Origin: Clusia tigrina
Lineage: Eukaryota > Arthropoda > Insecta > Diptera > Clusiidae
DNA length: 64,000 nucleotides
NCBI GenBank assembly: GCA_920105625.2
Contig: OV050032.1
Location: forward strand, 19,549,981 to 19,613,980
Direction: 5' to 3'
Shown here one piece after another: positions 1-10,990 of the stretch (its first letter is position 1; every line of letters starts with the position of its first letter). The translations under genes and the position numbers were made by a program. Below the pieces are notes generated by a model. That model did no database searches, was not told the DNA's origin, and was given only the letters and a program-made list of their open reading frames with translations.

Positions 1-2049
1 TAGCATTCTGCAACGCAGGGTATCGAAACGCTCGGTTCCATATTTACCACAACTACATGGCTACAACCTAAGATTGACCCCCTATGCATACTGTAATTGC
101 TAAACGTACATGAAATATAGCGAAGGCAAATGGCCAAACCCCAAAACACGTGTCAGTTATATCACTTATGAAAAGTTCCCGGTATATGGAAAGTTGCTCA
201 GTTTCCCTCTTTTGCTCCTCCTTTCATTGAAAGTAATTTTAAAATTACACCCAAACAAAAATGCCACCAGGAAAACTCCCCTACTGCAGAGTCTTCGAAC
301 ACTTTCATGAGAGAAGTGGCGCTACTAGTACGGTTCGAGTTCACCAACGTATCTCACAGCTAACCTGGAATGAAGCTGTAGAAAATCAGCAGGGCAAATC
401 TAAATGAAACATATATATTCCAAGTAGCAAATCGGGTCTCCATACACCTTCCCAGAATTGCTTGGCTACGATAGAGTCTCGAAAATGCTCTTCAGAGCAA
501 TTGATCGAAGAAATGTGGCAAATGAGTCTTGCGTAGTCGAACTATACTCCTATGTTAGCATTCTACTCACGTCCTTACATCCTCCTCCTCCTTCTGACCG
601 AGTCACTGATGGTTTATCACTTTTATCCATTTTATCTGCTTATAGAAAGAAGTTGAAATTGATTATTTAAATTGAAAGGATGCAACCAGCAAACACAGAA
701 AGAATAAATTTCATTTGTCAATATTTGTGCCATTGACACATGCGGTGCCGCGAGACCGTCAGGCAGTCAGCAAAGAAGGAAACGATCGCAGCACATGTGC
801 CTACCTTTGCAGGAGCAACTGCCGGCAAATCTGTGTGAGGGTGCAGATGGAAGTGCTGGGTGCTCAATTTTTAATTAAAATATACAATAAATGTGTGAAT
901 GAAGAAGGAAATAAAACAGAACAACAACAGCGCTTTCCAAAGAATTGATTAATAAACATATTTAAAACTTGTGCTACATTGCGATGCGATGTGATACGAG
1001 GTGCTGCACGTGAAACCATAACAAATGTATAAAAGTAGAAATGTCGAAATGTGTGTGTAATACTGAAAGAAGCGTTAACGAGCCTAAAGCTGCTCTGAAA
1101 TCACCAAAAGTGCACTGACTGCCTGACTTCTTGCCTCACTGGCTGCTTGACTGCGTGCCTGGCTGGTTGGCTGGAGTGTCTTATGGCGATAGACGCTAAT
1201 GCAGCAGATGCCACAGAGCCAGCCGGAGTTTGTTTGATTAATGCACTCAACAAACATAATAAACAGGGATGGATGAAGCATAATAGCGAGTGGAGGCACC
1301 ACTGAACTACGGTATTGACAGGCCAAGGGAAATAAATGTATTCTAATAAATATCAGAATACGAAATAAAGAATTCAGAATACTCGTACTCTCAGGAAAAG
1401 GAGTCGTGTGAATGAAAGTTATTTATAATTGGTCTGAATTTTCTACATGCCACTTTCCTCAAATACCACTCTCCTCAAATACCACTTTTCTCAAATACAA
1501 AATCTCCACGACTGTACCTGCAAATCTCCAGCCAATTTATTTTTGTATCTTTTGTATGTAGTACAATATTCTCACTGAGATGGACTTTGACTGGGGTGAA
1601 TCCCACGTGGTCGGAACTAATGTAGAACTGGTACATGCGCAAAAAAAAACCTGTGCTGATCCAGTTGACCCTCAGTGGCTCGATCTGTCGAAGTCAATAT
1701 TGCTATACTCTCCGCAGACTCGATCGAAGCAACCCGTTTGAGACTAGCACAGTAAGGACAGGTTGCTGAGGGAAACAAGTGTTGTACTGCGTGTAACTAT
1801 TCATTGGATTCGAATGGATGTACGAGAGTAATCTTTAACTTAATCCTTCTCACTTTACAGTACTGGTTTAGTAGCTTCTATTAACCCCTTGATAACTTGA
1901 TAAAAGCACCTTGTGCAGAATTACTATTGTTTCCAACGAATAATTAAGTTCCGCATTCGTTAAAATTTACCAACATATGTATGTACATTAACTACCCGGC
2001 GGTGGTATTATTGATCAATTAACATTATATATATATTCGATATAAATTT
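1..2049. other. No gene recognised
   Basis: I see no domain, RNA gene or transposon that I can name here. Open frames are short (80 codons or fewer) and their products look random. A GCCT/GGCT-rich patch (about 1120-1175) and (TA)n near 2026-2042 are the only simple sequences. A short ATG frame overlaps nothing recognisable. The block lacks the CAA/GTT runs of the native-looking segments, so it may be old transposon-derived DNA, but this is a guess. Confidence 0.5.
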
Positions 2050-2124
2050 AAGGGTGTTATACACTGCGACCTGAAATATCTATTGTGATGCCCCTATTTA
2101 TTTGAAATATGAGGATAGTCTCAT

Positions 2125-2673
2125 CTAAAAATCTGCTGTCAGGTTCAATTCCGACAGGAATTCATATATTTTGGAGGAATCAAGATGAGGGATCTTGCTC
2201 GTATCTAAAATATATTCTCCAAAACACCCGAGTCTATTGTGTCCTAATGGTACGCAGTCTGTGATCAGGTGCAGTGAGGGTTCGTCACTTTCTCCACAGA
2301 ATCGACAGATGCCATCTGAAGATATACCCAACTTGTTCAAATGGTAGTTGAGTCTACAGTGTCCGCTTAAAATGCCTCTGATGATTCTTAAGTTACTCCA
2401 AGGCATATTTATTAAGTCCTTAGCTCTTTTAGGATTAAAATCTCCCAGAAGAGCTTTGCACTGTCTTAATCCCGGAAGAGTTTTCCAGGTTTGTCTTATT
2501 TTTGCATCTGTACACTTCTTCAGCAGACCTCCAATGGTATTGGATGATAGTCCACAGAAGAGCTGAGGGCCGTTGAAAGGAGAGGCCTCTACTCCTATGT
2601 GGCCTGGTACCCACATACTGCCTAGGGAGTTTAGCTTCCCAATACAGTGCCATACAACTTTAGACCTCACCAA
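2125..2673 (-). pseudogene. RNase H remnant plus C-terminal CCHC region
   Basis: The frame begins abruptly in the last RNase H block, MWVPGHIGVEA. The following GNExAD segment with the final catalytic aspartate is deleted, and the frame continues SPFNGPQLFCG, a conserved linker. Residues of about 115-150 hold a CRFCG...H...C arrangement (C-x2-C-x8-H-x4/5-C), the zinc-finger-like C-terminus seen after RNase H in I- and LOA-like elements, preceded by an RGILSGHCRLNYHL block matching the usual TGH motif. It overlaps the reverse transcriptase fragment by 14 bases in another frame, which shows a frameshift or deletion joining the two. No function is expected. Confidence 0.8.
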
Positions 2674-3178
2674 GGGTGAGCTCAGACTCTTGATGTAAGG
2701 GTGTTAGATCTAGCATAACTTCCATTGCAGCCGTTGGACAGGTGCGCATAGCTCCAGTGATAACAAGGCAGGCAAGACGTTGTACTTTACTTAATACAGA
2801 TTTCGCTGTCTTAAGTCTGACTCTATTTAACCAGGCTACAGAACCATAGGTGATGATTGGTCTCATCATCATGGTATACATCCAGCGAACGATTTTTGGG
2901 TTACATCCCCAAGATTTACCAGCAAGCCGTCTACATATCATTACGGAAGCTGTAGCCTTCTTGGTGGTTGCTGTCAAGTGAGCCTTCCACAATAACTTTT
3001 TGTCGAAAATGACTCCGAGGTATTTGGTCTCATAGCTAATATCGACCTGTGTACCATTTAGAAGAATAGGTTTCATATATGGTAGGGATCTTTTTCTAGT
3101 GAACGGCACAATGGTGGTATTTGAGGCATTGATTTTCAATCCTGTTCCCCTGCACCATTCACTAGCTGCACCATTCAC
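2660..3178 (-). pseudogene. Reverse transcriptase C-terminal (thumb) fragment
   Basis: The frame encodes about 170 residues typical of the end of a non-LTR reverse transcriptase. Near residue 52 it has KYLGVIFDKKLLWKAHL, the conserved block after the catalytic palm, followed by the RxLxGKxWGxxPKxxxW stretch, then MMRPIITYGSVAW and VITGAMRTCPTAAMEVML. These blocks are characteristic of the LOA/R1/I side of the non-LTR tree. The catalytic YADD box is absent because the copy begins downstream of it. The 5' junction coincides with a 16-bp tandem duplication and a hairpin. The frame is lost after the TPLH motif, where RNase H should begin. Confidence 0.85.
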
Positions 3179-3197
3179 TAGGGGCTAATAAGCCCCT
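3150..3197. repeat. 16-bp tandem duplication plus 7-bp hairpin at element junction
   Basis: CTGCACCATTCACTAG occurs twice in direct succession (3150-3165 and 3166-3181). It is followed by the inverted repeat AGGGGCT-AATA-AGCCCCT at 3180-3197. Both sit exactly where recognisable reverse transcriptase sequence ends, so they probably mark the rearrangement that truncated the element. Confidence 0.8.
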
Positions 3198-5650
3198 CTG
3201 GATAATATCACAAAGAGTGGGTATCAATTAACATACTCGCATTAATTTATTATTCTTCCTGACTACATTGTCAGAAGTCATACTATAACAGCGTTGGAAG
3301 TCTACGACATTACTTGTCTACGCCGATATACGTGGGTACTCTTCCTGTTTATTGCTTTTCATTTTCTGCACCTTCCCTAAACTAGCTAAATTTGATCAAC
3401 CAACGGAAGACAGGAGCACAAATAAAATGTCTTTCAGCAAAATAATTCCAAGATTTCTCCTTGAAACTGTCCGAATCTAAGTTACTTTTCAGCTAGTGCT
3501 GAACCAATTCCCTATGGTTCCCGCATGGCTCCAGCATGGGGCTTACTTTAAGAACTGGTTTCAGGCGATGTATACCTCATGGGTTTATTGAGAGAAAGAT
3601 CTCTCTCGCACTGGGGTTTGATGTGCATTGTCCCCATTGCGATAAGCTGTCCTCGTTTGAACTATGCAACTGCATACTTTGTGGGAAATGTGAGATGGAT
3701 TCGCTGTTGCGATAATTAACCTTCCACAAAACTTAAAGCCAAGCAGAGCAACGAAGACGAAGACAAATTATGCCGTCACCATCTCCATCACCACCAACAC
3801 CAGGAATAATAATAAGAATAAAACAACGCCAGTCGCAGCATACTCGCATAAGAAAAATGACGACCTCAAAAATCTCGAAGTCGACCTCGAACCTTTCCGT
3901 TTGTTCACAATATAATAATAGCAATAAAAAGAACAAAAAGGGAAAAATCATTGCAATCCTTAAAATGCTCATCCCCTGCCAGGCCGAAGTCTCTTCTCTG
4001 CCACGCGAGCCAACATGCAGCAAGCAGCAAGCAATATCCCTGCCGCACTCAAATCAAAGAAGGAAGCCAACAATCCACTTAACCCAAACGACAAAAGTCA
4101 TTACACCCGTCACTTCGTTCGCTCGCATACGGGCCTTCGGTTGGCTGCCCGGATTGCCTGCCGGGCTGACTGGCTGACTGGCTGACTGGCAACTGGCTAT
4201 GCTAGATGGATGGATTGTTGGTTGGTTGATTGCGGTGTCGCTGGCGGTGTTATTTCACTCTCGATTTGACGATGCTCGCCTGGTGTCTGGTTGCCAGTGG
4301 CCGGTGCCTGGGTAAATTGGCATAAAGTGTTTGGAAAATGCACCACTTCCAATAAAATAAAATAAATAATAAAATTTATTTCGTATATGCACATACAATA
4401 GGGCGTATGTGCGTGTGTGGATATATACCCAGGCGGAATCCGGCCATGTAAACACTGAGCTGCCAGCGACGTTTTCAGTGACATGGCAGCACATGGTCGC
4501 ATGAACATGATCAATATTTAGGCAACCGGCGAAGTATGACACTCTTAACGGGTGCTCTCACGCACTGCTTGCGAACTCCTCCGACAAACTTCTTTCCATA
4601 GAAAACGTGATTTTATTTTCCCCGGAAAGCGGTATTTTCCGTATTTCTAAAAGCAGTGCAAGAAGTCTGTAAGAAGAGCCTGTATTTTTGCTTTATACTG
4701 CAGTCGGGGAAACAGATGCGACCGCTTCACAGGACATGTGCGCGGAATGTGCAGATTGTAAGCAGTGACCTACAATGTTCACCCAGCTAGGGAGATAGTG
4801 CACGAATAATCCTACCAGCGGAGCTGTCCTGAGCCATATCCAAAGTCCCCTCTAAGCTGCGTGGATGCCAATTTTCGAAAGTTGCGCAGCCGTTTTAGTA
4901 TTTCGCACACACTGGGCTTGTTCACCAAATCTTATAAAACAATTGCATCTAAAAATGGCAAAAATCCAAACAGGCACGGGACGAAACCACCCCCTATAAC
5001 TACCCACTTGCACGTTTTTACATACGTTTAGAACATTTTTGCTTACACATACGTTTGCACCGCGCAGCCAGCGAACAAATTAGAGGGAACATTGGCCATA
5101 TCCCGCGAAGTGCCGATGTTGCTCCGAAGATAAATGTATCAATTTCCGACTGGGTGTGTTCGGATGGATGCACATGTGTGCGTGTGCGCCGAGCAATAAT
5201 AAATGAAGAAAAATGCACAGCTTGAGAATAAAATATGGATGTATAAAAATATAAAATAAGAAATTTTGTGTGCATCTCCTAATCTGCTTTGATGTATCGT
5301 CGTTTGTTTTTCTGGTGGTGTTGGTTTTCTTTTTTAATATTTTTGTAATTTCCTTGGGTTCGGTTAGATTGGCTCGAATTGAGTACAGTGGATCAGATTG
5401 GCAGAATATATCGCAAAGCTTACTGTGACTCGTGCCCCCAGTCATGCCAATTTGCAGATTTGACAGACTACTTAATAGAAATTTTCATATGCTACGAGTA
5501 TTTGAATATACAGACAGCACTTCACCGTCACTTAGTAAAGGAACACAGATGTGTTCTTTGAAGGCATATCTGGGAGTTCAGAGCAGTAATCTACTAATCA
5601 CAAACTCAAGAAGAGGCCCAAGAAAGAATTCTCTGATTTGAAATGGAGAG
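3198..5650. other. Non-coding; native-looking segment 3.7-4.6 kb
   Basis: No gene is supported. Between about 3720 and 4560 the DNA has the character of the host segments: short AATAAT/ATTTAT runs and a CTGACTGG repeat at 4168-4200. Long overlapping open frames here on both strands are low-complexity and contradict each other. From 4560 to 5650 I recognise nothing. Confidence 0.5.
4164..4203 (+). repeat. Short GGCTGACT tandem repeat
   Basis: GGCTGACT units repeat about three to four times next to related CTGGCAACTGGC sequence. It is a simple-sequence tract with no coding meaning. Confidence 0.7.
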
Positions 5651-5839
5651 CTAAGAACTCCACAATAAAGACAGCATTTGGCACCTCTCTACCTGAATGC
5701 GTGGTGTGACATTGGATGTTGTGTGTTGTTTCCTTTGGCATCTCTCATTTAAACAATGCGAGTATATCGTTCTGTGGCAGAGCTTGCAAATAGATTTGCG
5801 AAGTGTGAGCTTTGGCTCCATTCCCATGCTCTTGACCAA
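5651..5839 (-). pseudogene. Possible BED zinc-finger remnant (hAT-like?)
   Basis: The minus-strand frame of about 62 codons contains ICKLCHRTIYSHC and, about 20 residues on, HTTSNVTP. The spacing of CxxC followed by TTSN resembles the BED zinc finger found at the N-terminus of hAT-type transposases, where TSN is followed by paired histidines. Here the histidine pair is not intact and the frame stops soon after, so if real it is a dead fragment. No DDE catalytic region is seen nearby. Chance similarity is quite possible. Confidence 0.2.
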
Positions 5840-6237
5840 GTTTCAATGAATGAATACCTAACTTTACCATATTTTCACACTTAAAATAATACATAATTGT
5901 GATAGGATCCTTAAATTCCTTGGTGTCTCAATATAAAACCATGCAAAACTCTGGGCTTCGGACGTCTACTCGTAAGCTTGGAAACAAAGGCGAGGTGGCT
6001 CCAACTAAATACAAACAATACGCAGGCGTAGATAGATTTCAGCACCACACACACATTATAAACCTGCCTAAAGTCGAACAAGGCCTGGGAACGTATCAAC
6101 TGTAGGGAGGAATAAAATAAGGTACTCTGAATTGCTGCCTTAAGCCCCTAAAGTCTCTTAAGTTGCTTGCAAGAGGCTCAAGTAAGTTCTTTCGGGGAGT
6201 TAAAAATGCTGGAACCTTTTTCAAATGCTTGAACAGA

Positions 6238-6652
6238 AATACAAGGACGTCGTAGATCGTTGGTTTCCTCAATACGAGAAATACGAGGACGACGTAGATC
6301 GTTGGTTTCCTCAATACGAGAAATACGAGGACGTCGTAGATCGTTGGTTTCCTCAATACGAGAAATACGAGGACGTCGTAGATCGTTGGTTTCCTCAATA
6401 CGAGAAATACGAGGACGTCGTAGATCGTTGGTTTCCTCAATACGAGAAATACAAGAACGTCGTAGATCGTTGGTTTCCTCAATACGAGAAATACGAGGAC
6501 GTCGTAGATCGTTGGTTTCCTCAATACGAGAAATACGAGGACGTCGTAGATCGTTGGTTTCCTCAATACGAGAAATACGAGGACGTCGTAGATCGTTGGT
6601 TTCCTCAATACGAGAAATACGAGGACGTCGTAGATCGTTGGTTTCCTCAATA
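6238..6652 (+). repeat. 42-bp minisatellite, about 10 copies
   Basis: A 42-bp unit (reading YEDVVDRWFPQYEK in one plus frame) repeats ten times with very few differences. Copy 2 has GACGACGTAG instead of GACGTCGTAG, and copy 6 has ACAAGAACGTC. Because 42 is divisible by three, at least four of the six frames stay open for 150-210 codons. These open frames are a consequence of periodicity and low divergence, so I do not call a protein. The homogeneity points to recent expansion. Confidence 0.95.
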
Positions 6653-7551
6653 CAGAACAGGAGACTAAACGAGCAGTGCAAAAAAGGTCATGAAATGCCT
6701 GATTACCTTTGCGAAGAACCAGGTAATTCATTGGCATTTAACTGATAGATATCTGCTCCTCCCTATCTAAGCAGTTGGAATCGACATGAAATCGAATCGG
6801 AGGTAATTTGAACTGTGAGGTTATGTCAGAATGCCTCCTGCCAGTGCGCACACGATCATAGAGTCTTGTGGACAAGTAAGTCCTGTATATGGTGTGGCAA
6901 CTTCATAAAATAAAACTTCCAGCTCTATCCTCACAGTTTAATTACGACGAATCGATGCGTTAGACCGACGGAACCTAGAAAAGTAGAAAGATTTAACGAG
7001 GACAGATAGTGAAGTTCCGTCAACCTGGTCTAGTACAGTGATGTCATACCAGAGCCCCCACGATCTCTATAAGCTCTTTTCGTCATAATTACAAAAAACA
7101 CCCTTTATATCTGCCATTTTGTATATGTTTGTGTGTGTTACTGAGTACCGGAGTCTTCTTTCTATGAGCCTCAACGGTGTTCAGTTCTTGTTGCCGAGCT
7201 CTAGCTTAGAAAAATATCTGTCTGCTCACTTCACAGTTGCTTGATCCTGCTCCACTGTGCGTTCATGAAGTCATATTTCTACACAAGCTAAGGCGCTGCT
7301 CTCCCTTCGAGCTGCAACGCGGCGTTGCCTGCTCCTTTAACGACGACGTTCAAACACTGTGTGCCACATTTGTTGTAGCTTGCACACTTTGTGTTCTTCT
7401 TGATGGTTGCTGCTGCTGCTGCCGCTGTCGTTGTTTTTGTTGTTGTGGTTGTTGTAATATTTTATACTGTAATTTATAATAAGTTTGTTTTACATACACT
7501 TTCGTCCTCATCTACTTATGTACCTTTTGCTTGAGGAGCAACGACAACAGC

Positions 7552-7589
<38 letters not shown>

Positions 7590-9608
7590 GAGCAACAAGA
7601 ACAACCATAGCCATCAGAGCAGCTAATGCAATATAATAAATTTATACAATGTTACAAATGTAAAAAAGTAAAATGTGAAGAAAATAAAAAAAGGAACAAA
7701 ATAAATAAATATTTTTAGAAGGATATAAAAAGATTTACAGAAGGGGTCTCTCTAGCCGCCTCCTCGCCTGCGCGCCTGCTTGATGCTGCTTTATGACTCT
7801 CTGACTGTGGATTTGTTGCGTTATTTATATGCATAAATTATTTATGCCGTATTAAGAAGAGTATAAAAATAAATAAAATAAATTGTGCAAAAACACTAAA
7901 GCCGATTAGAACGACGAGCAGAGAGGACGAAGACACAAATGCACACACACGCACGCACACTGGCACACACGCACGCACGCTCGGGGGCCATGCAAGTATG
8001 AGAAACATAATTTTCAATTTAATCAAAACGGATAACGACGCAGCCTGAAAGCGCTGTGCAGACGCTCCGTTTGTCGTGGCTGCTTCCTTTCCTTTTTCAT
8101 AAATAACAAAACGCCGCAAATAAGCCAAAGCTGTATTGAAATTATGCTCAAAATTCTGTTGTTAATTAATTTCGCCGCTGCGTATTATTTTATTATTTAT
8201 TTATTTATTTATTTACTTGGTTTCCGTTTGCAGTGCCACTGCGAACAACTTTGCTTCTCCGATAATCGAAAATGAGCGCTTGGGAGCCGTGGAGTCGATT
8301 TCTTCGAGGAACGTACGACTCTGCAGATGTGCCTTTGTGTGTGTGTGGTGCATGTGTGTGTATGCATACATATGCATGTGTGTGTATAGGCAGCTGCGGC
8401 AGTGCAGCTGTTTCTGTATCTGTATCTATGAGCAAACAAAATTCCTGCGTGAACAGTTCCTCTAAAAATTATCTTAACGTGCATTTGTAAACGATTACGG
8501 GCGTGTTTTATTATTTATCTTCCGAATGCGTGCGTGCGGATGTGTGTGCGTTTTATTCTGTTTTTTTGTTAATTCAACGTAATTAAAATAAATGAGTTTC
8601 TTTGTACTTTTCCGCTGGCAGGTAACATTATTCACTTTTTGAAGTTATTAAATTATTATTTCGGGTGGAATTTTTTGAGCGAATTTCGAAAATTATGGGA
8701 AGAGAACATTTCCAAGGCCGGCTTCGGTTAGTATCCTCGTCTATCCTTTTTAGTTCTCAGGCTGTCTGCAGTTCACTTTGACAAAGTTCGACCACATTTT
8801 CCAACGTTCGCCCAGCCGGCAACGTGGAAGCCACAACGATGCAAGGAATCTGTGGTGGGCACCCCAATTATGGTTTTGAGTCATCACACCCGCACACTTA
8901 CCTTCCTTCTAGTTTTGCGATTGCTTGGTTGCATGTGTATTTTGTCTTGAGCACCGAAAAGCAAGCACACTGACCGTAAGGACTCTGTAGATGTTTACCT
9001 AACCACAATGGCTTCCACCGACTTGGCAAGAGAGTTCAAGGGGAAAATTGAGAATTTGATTGATGTGCATAGACCTGTGCCACTCGCCAACTCAGTGCAA
9101 TCGAACTACAATGTATATTAGCTGTTTCAACATCAGAAATCAGCAAGTTAGCAGAAAGGTCTAGAACCCCCACTTCAATTGCATACAAGTATGCTTCAAT
9201 AGAAGCACTGAAAAAGAGTCTGCTCGTTCAAAAACTGATGTTAGAAAGGCAACTCCCCTCAGCTAAGAAGATCTGTCATCATCCATAAAAAAACTTGCTC
9301 CCTAAACACGAACCTTATCGAACGCGGAAAGCATAATTTTCTCATTGGCATTTTGTGTACAGCGGTTTTAATGGTTCAATATACAGACAGCACTAAATAG
9401 ATACATGGCAGATGGTGAGATAGATCTGATTGAATCTAAATGGAGATCACACAGCAGAATTGTCTGACGTCACTAAATACGCGTAGACCACAATCAAGAG
9501 GACTGGCTGCGGTTATAACTGGACAGAGTGTAATAAGACAGCCATAAGAAAGAGTGAGTTATTATATGAACTCAACTACACCCCCAGCCAGATCACAGAG
9601 TCAGGTAG
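6653..9608. other. Non-coding; native-looking segment 7.2-8.7 kb
   Basis: There is no supported gene. The 7.2-8.7 kb part carries GCT/GTT and CAA runs, ATTT repeats (8190-8216) and GT-rich tracts (8333-8395), like the other host segments. An ATG with a fly-like leader context at 9008 opens a 37-codon frame ending at 9121. Its product (starts MASTDLAREFKGK) looks coding-like but is too short to identify. Sequence from 8.7 kb onwards may belong to old mobile elements. Confidence 0.5.
7536..7608 (+). repeat. CAA/CAG (opa-type) trinucleotide tract
   Basis: About 70 bp of nearly pure AACAAC triplets with a few CAG and GAG interruptions. Such tracts are abundant in fly introns and intergenic DNA. 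Confidence 0.9.
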
Positions 9609-9660
9609 TTAAGAACTTAATAATAGTGACAGGAGCCACGGAGCAGAGGCGCCTCCCCTA

Positions 9661-10488
9661 TTGAGCTGCACGGCAATCACTCGAGACCGTAGTAGCAATA
9701 ACAGCGAACACTGCTTCACCACTGGAACTGTACGCTCCACACCTACGAGGGCTCTCTTTGGATTTCTATGTTGGCTACCCTCAGAGCTTCTGGTAAAACA
9801 ACAGGCCAAAATGGTTGCTACCAGACTCAACGCACTTAAACGGTGGTTGAGGACGTATCTGGGACACTCTAGTATCTTAAATTAGGACTTGTCTACCCCC
9901 AGCTCAGTGGACTATGTCTGTCAGAATTCCAACCTTAAACGGCGGTTCGAATTGATTATCCCAAGCAGAGACGACTGGATTGGAAACAGAGCGATCACCG
10001 AAGACACTCTGGATATCTACACAGACGGTTCTAGGTTTGGGAACAGGGTCAGTAGCGGGAACTTCTCCAACAAGTTGCAACTTAGCATCTCGCTTAGACT
10101 CCCTGACCATTGCAGCGTCTTTGAGGCAGAAGTAATATCAATTTACCACGCAGTGAATCGAGCTCTAAGAAATGGGGTTTCTGATGTCGAAATCAAATTC
10201 TTCTCCGACATTAAATCTCTTGCGGGCGTCAGTACGTTCCCAAGTCTCGTACACAAATGCCAGTCAGCTCTAAACGAGCTCTCCATGGATTCTAAAGTTC
10301 ACCTATGCTGGGTATCTGGTCACTAGGACATCGGAAGAAATTGTGAGGCAGATAAACTTGCTAAAGCAGGCACACTGCTATCCGAAGTATACCCTTCTCT
10401 GGATATAGGCATCCCGATCGCTACAGCCAGGCTGGCGATCAACCGCAGGTATTTCCATGAGGCGGAGGAATACTCTTGCCGTATTTAA
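9661..10488 (+). pseudogene. Retrotransposon RNase H domain with in-frame stops
   Basis: One frame reads through 276 codons with three stops (TAG at 9883 and 10324, TAA at 10486). All four acidic positions expected of RNase H are visible: D in LDIYTDGS, E in CSVFEAEV, D in FFSDIKSL, and D in the CEADKLA block just after the 10324 stop. The last block follows WVSGH, where the stop replaces the residue before DIGRN. Upstream of 9883 the frame is the tail of the reverse transcriptase. Retention of the catalytic residues alongside stops suggests the copy is moderately old. It normally degrades the RNA strand during target-primed reverse transcription. Confidence 0.85.
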
Positions 10489-10517
10489 AGGCTAACCTGG
10501 CTTAGCCTCAGCAAGAA

Positions 10518-10820
10518 ATGTGCGCTTCAGCTACTTCAACTCGGACGCGAACTGCGATTTCGATGCTGACGGGGCACTGCATGATGGGGAATCACGCGGC
10601 TAAACTGGGTTTGTCCGTTAACGACTCCTGCCGTGGGTGTGCCGCTGAGGAAGAAGAAGAGACAGTGCTACACCTTATGTGTCAGTGTCCATCCTTAGCC
10701 AGAAGAAGAATGCACATCTTCGGGGCTCCTTTCTTAATAAGCCTGACAGAGCTCGCAAACTGTAAGATTGGGGACGTAGCCAAATTTATAAAACTGTCAG
10801 GTTGGTTCAACACTCTTTAG
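10518..10820 (+). pseudogene. C-terminal CCHC region of the same element
   Basis: After a frameshift the product continues with MLTGHCMMGNHAAKLGL, then CRGCAAEEEEETVLHLMCQC, the C-x2-C...H-x3-C terminal finger typical of LOA/R1 ORF2 proteins. It ends KFIKLSGWFNTL just before the 3' untranslated region, as those proteins do. The stop at 10818-10820 is probably the genuine end of the ancestral ORF2. Confidence 0.8.
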
Positions 10821-10990
10821 TCGGGCAGTCGTGCTGCCTCAGGTGCTGCATAGGCGCTCACCGTCTACACGGTAACTATACTCGGCTTGGATGGTCAGTG
10901 CTTGTGCAGCGCCCCATCCGTGGTATCACAATGGGCCACTATTTGTGCCTAAGTGTGCTTCTCGCTTCCACTCCAACCTACCTACCTACT
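10821..10990 (+). other. 3' untranslated region and TACC tail of the LOA-like element
   Basis: The segment CAGGTGCTGCATAGGCGCTC ... GTGGTATCACAATGGGCC ... CTTCCACTCCAACC closely matches the reverse complement of 41,294-41,417. It ends in CCTACCTACCTAC (10975-10990), a short simple repeat as found at non-LTR 3' ends. Confidence 0.85.

Larger units (their letters stand above)
2050..3178 (-). mobile_element. 5'-truncated, decayed non-LTR retrotransposon with RNase H
   Basis: Reading on the minus strand, the block gives in order the C-terminal part of a reverse transcriptase, a remnant of an RNase H domain, a CCHC-type cysteine/histidine region, a stop at 2125, and an AT-rich 3' tail reaching about 2050. 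That order is the 3' half of ORF2 in RNase H-bearing non-LTR elements (I/LOA/R1 groups). The element lacks the endonuclease and the reverse transcriptase palm, is frameshifted around 2665, and has lost most of RNase H. It is therefore a dead fossil. The exact clade is inferred from motif style and was not established by alignment. Confidence 0.85.
9609..10990 (+). mobile_element. LOA/R1-like non-LTR retrotransposon, 3' part, inactive
   Basis: On the plus strand the block runs from the end of a reverse transcriptase (VTGA block at about 9627, then a KQQAKMVATRLNAL stretch at about 9795) through a nearly complete RNase H domain (9.96-10.38 kb), a connecting region, a TGH...C...C...H...C terminal domain (10.57-10.72 kb), a stop at 10820, a 3' untranslated region and a (TACC)n tail ending near 10990. 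In-frame stops at 9883, 10324 and 10486 and a frameshift near 10500 kill it. The 3' end is shared with the truncated copy at 41.3 kb, which confirms the element boundary. The LOA/R1 assignment is by motif style. Confidence 0.88.

Noticed and set aside
6096..6745. Four open frames of about 147-213 codons on both strands
   Set aside because: All are generated by the same 42-bp tandem unit. No flanking start, splice or domain signal supports any of them.
5503..9395. Shared 17-mer AATATACAGACAGCACT at about 5,504 and 9,379
   Set aside because: The match does not extend on either side, so it is probably coincidence.
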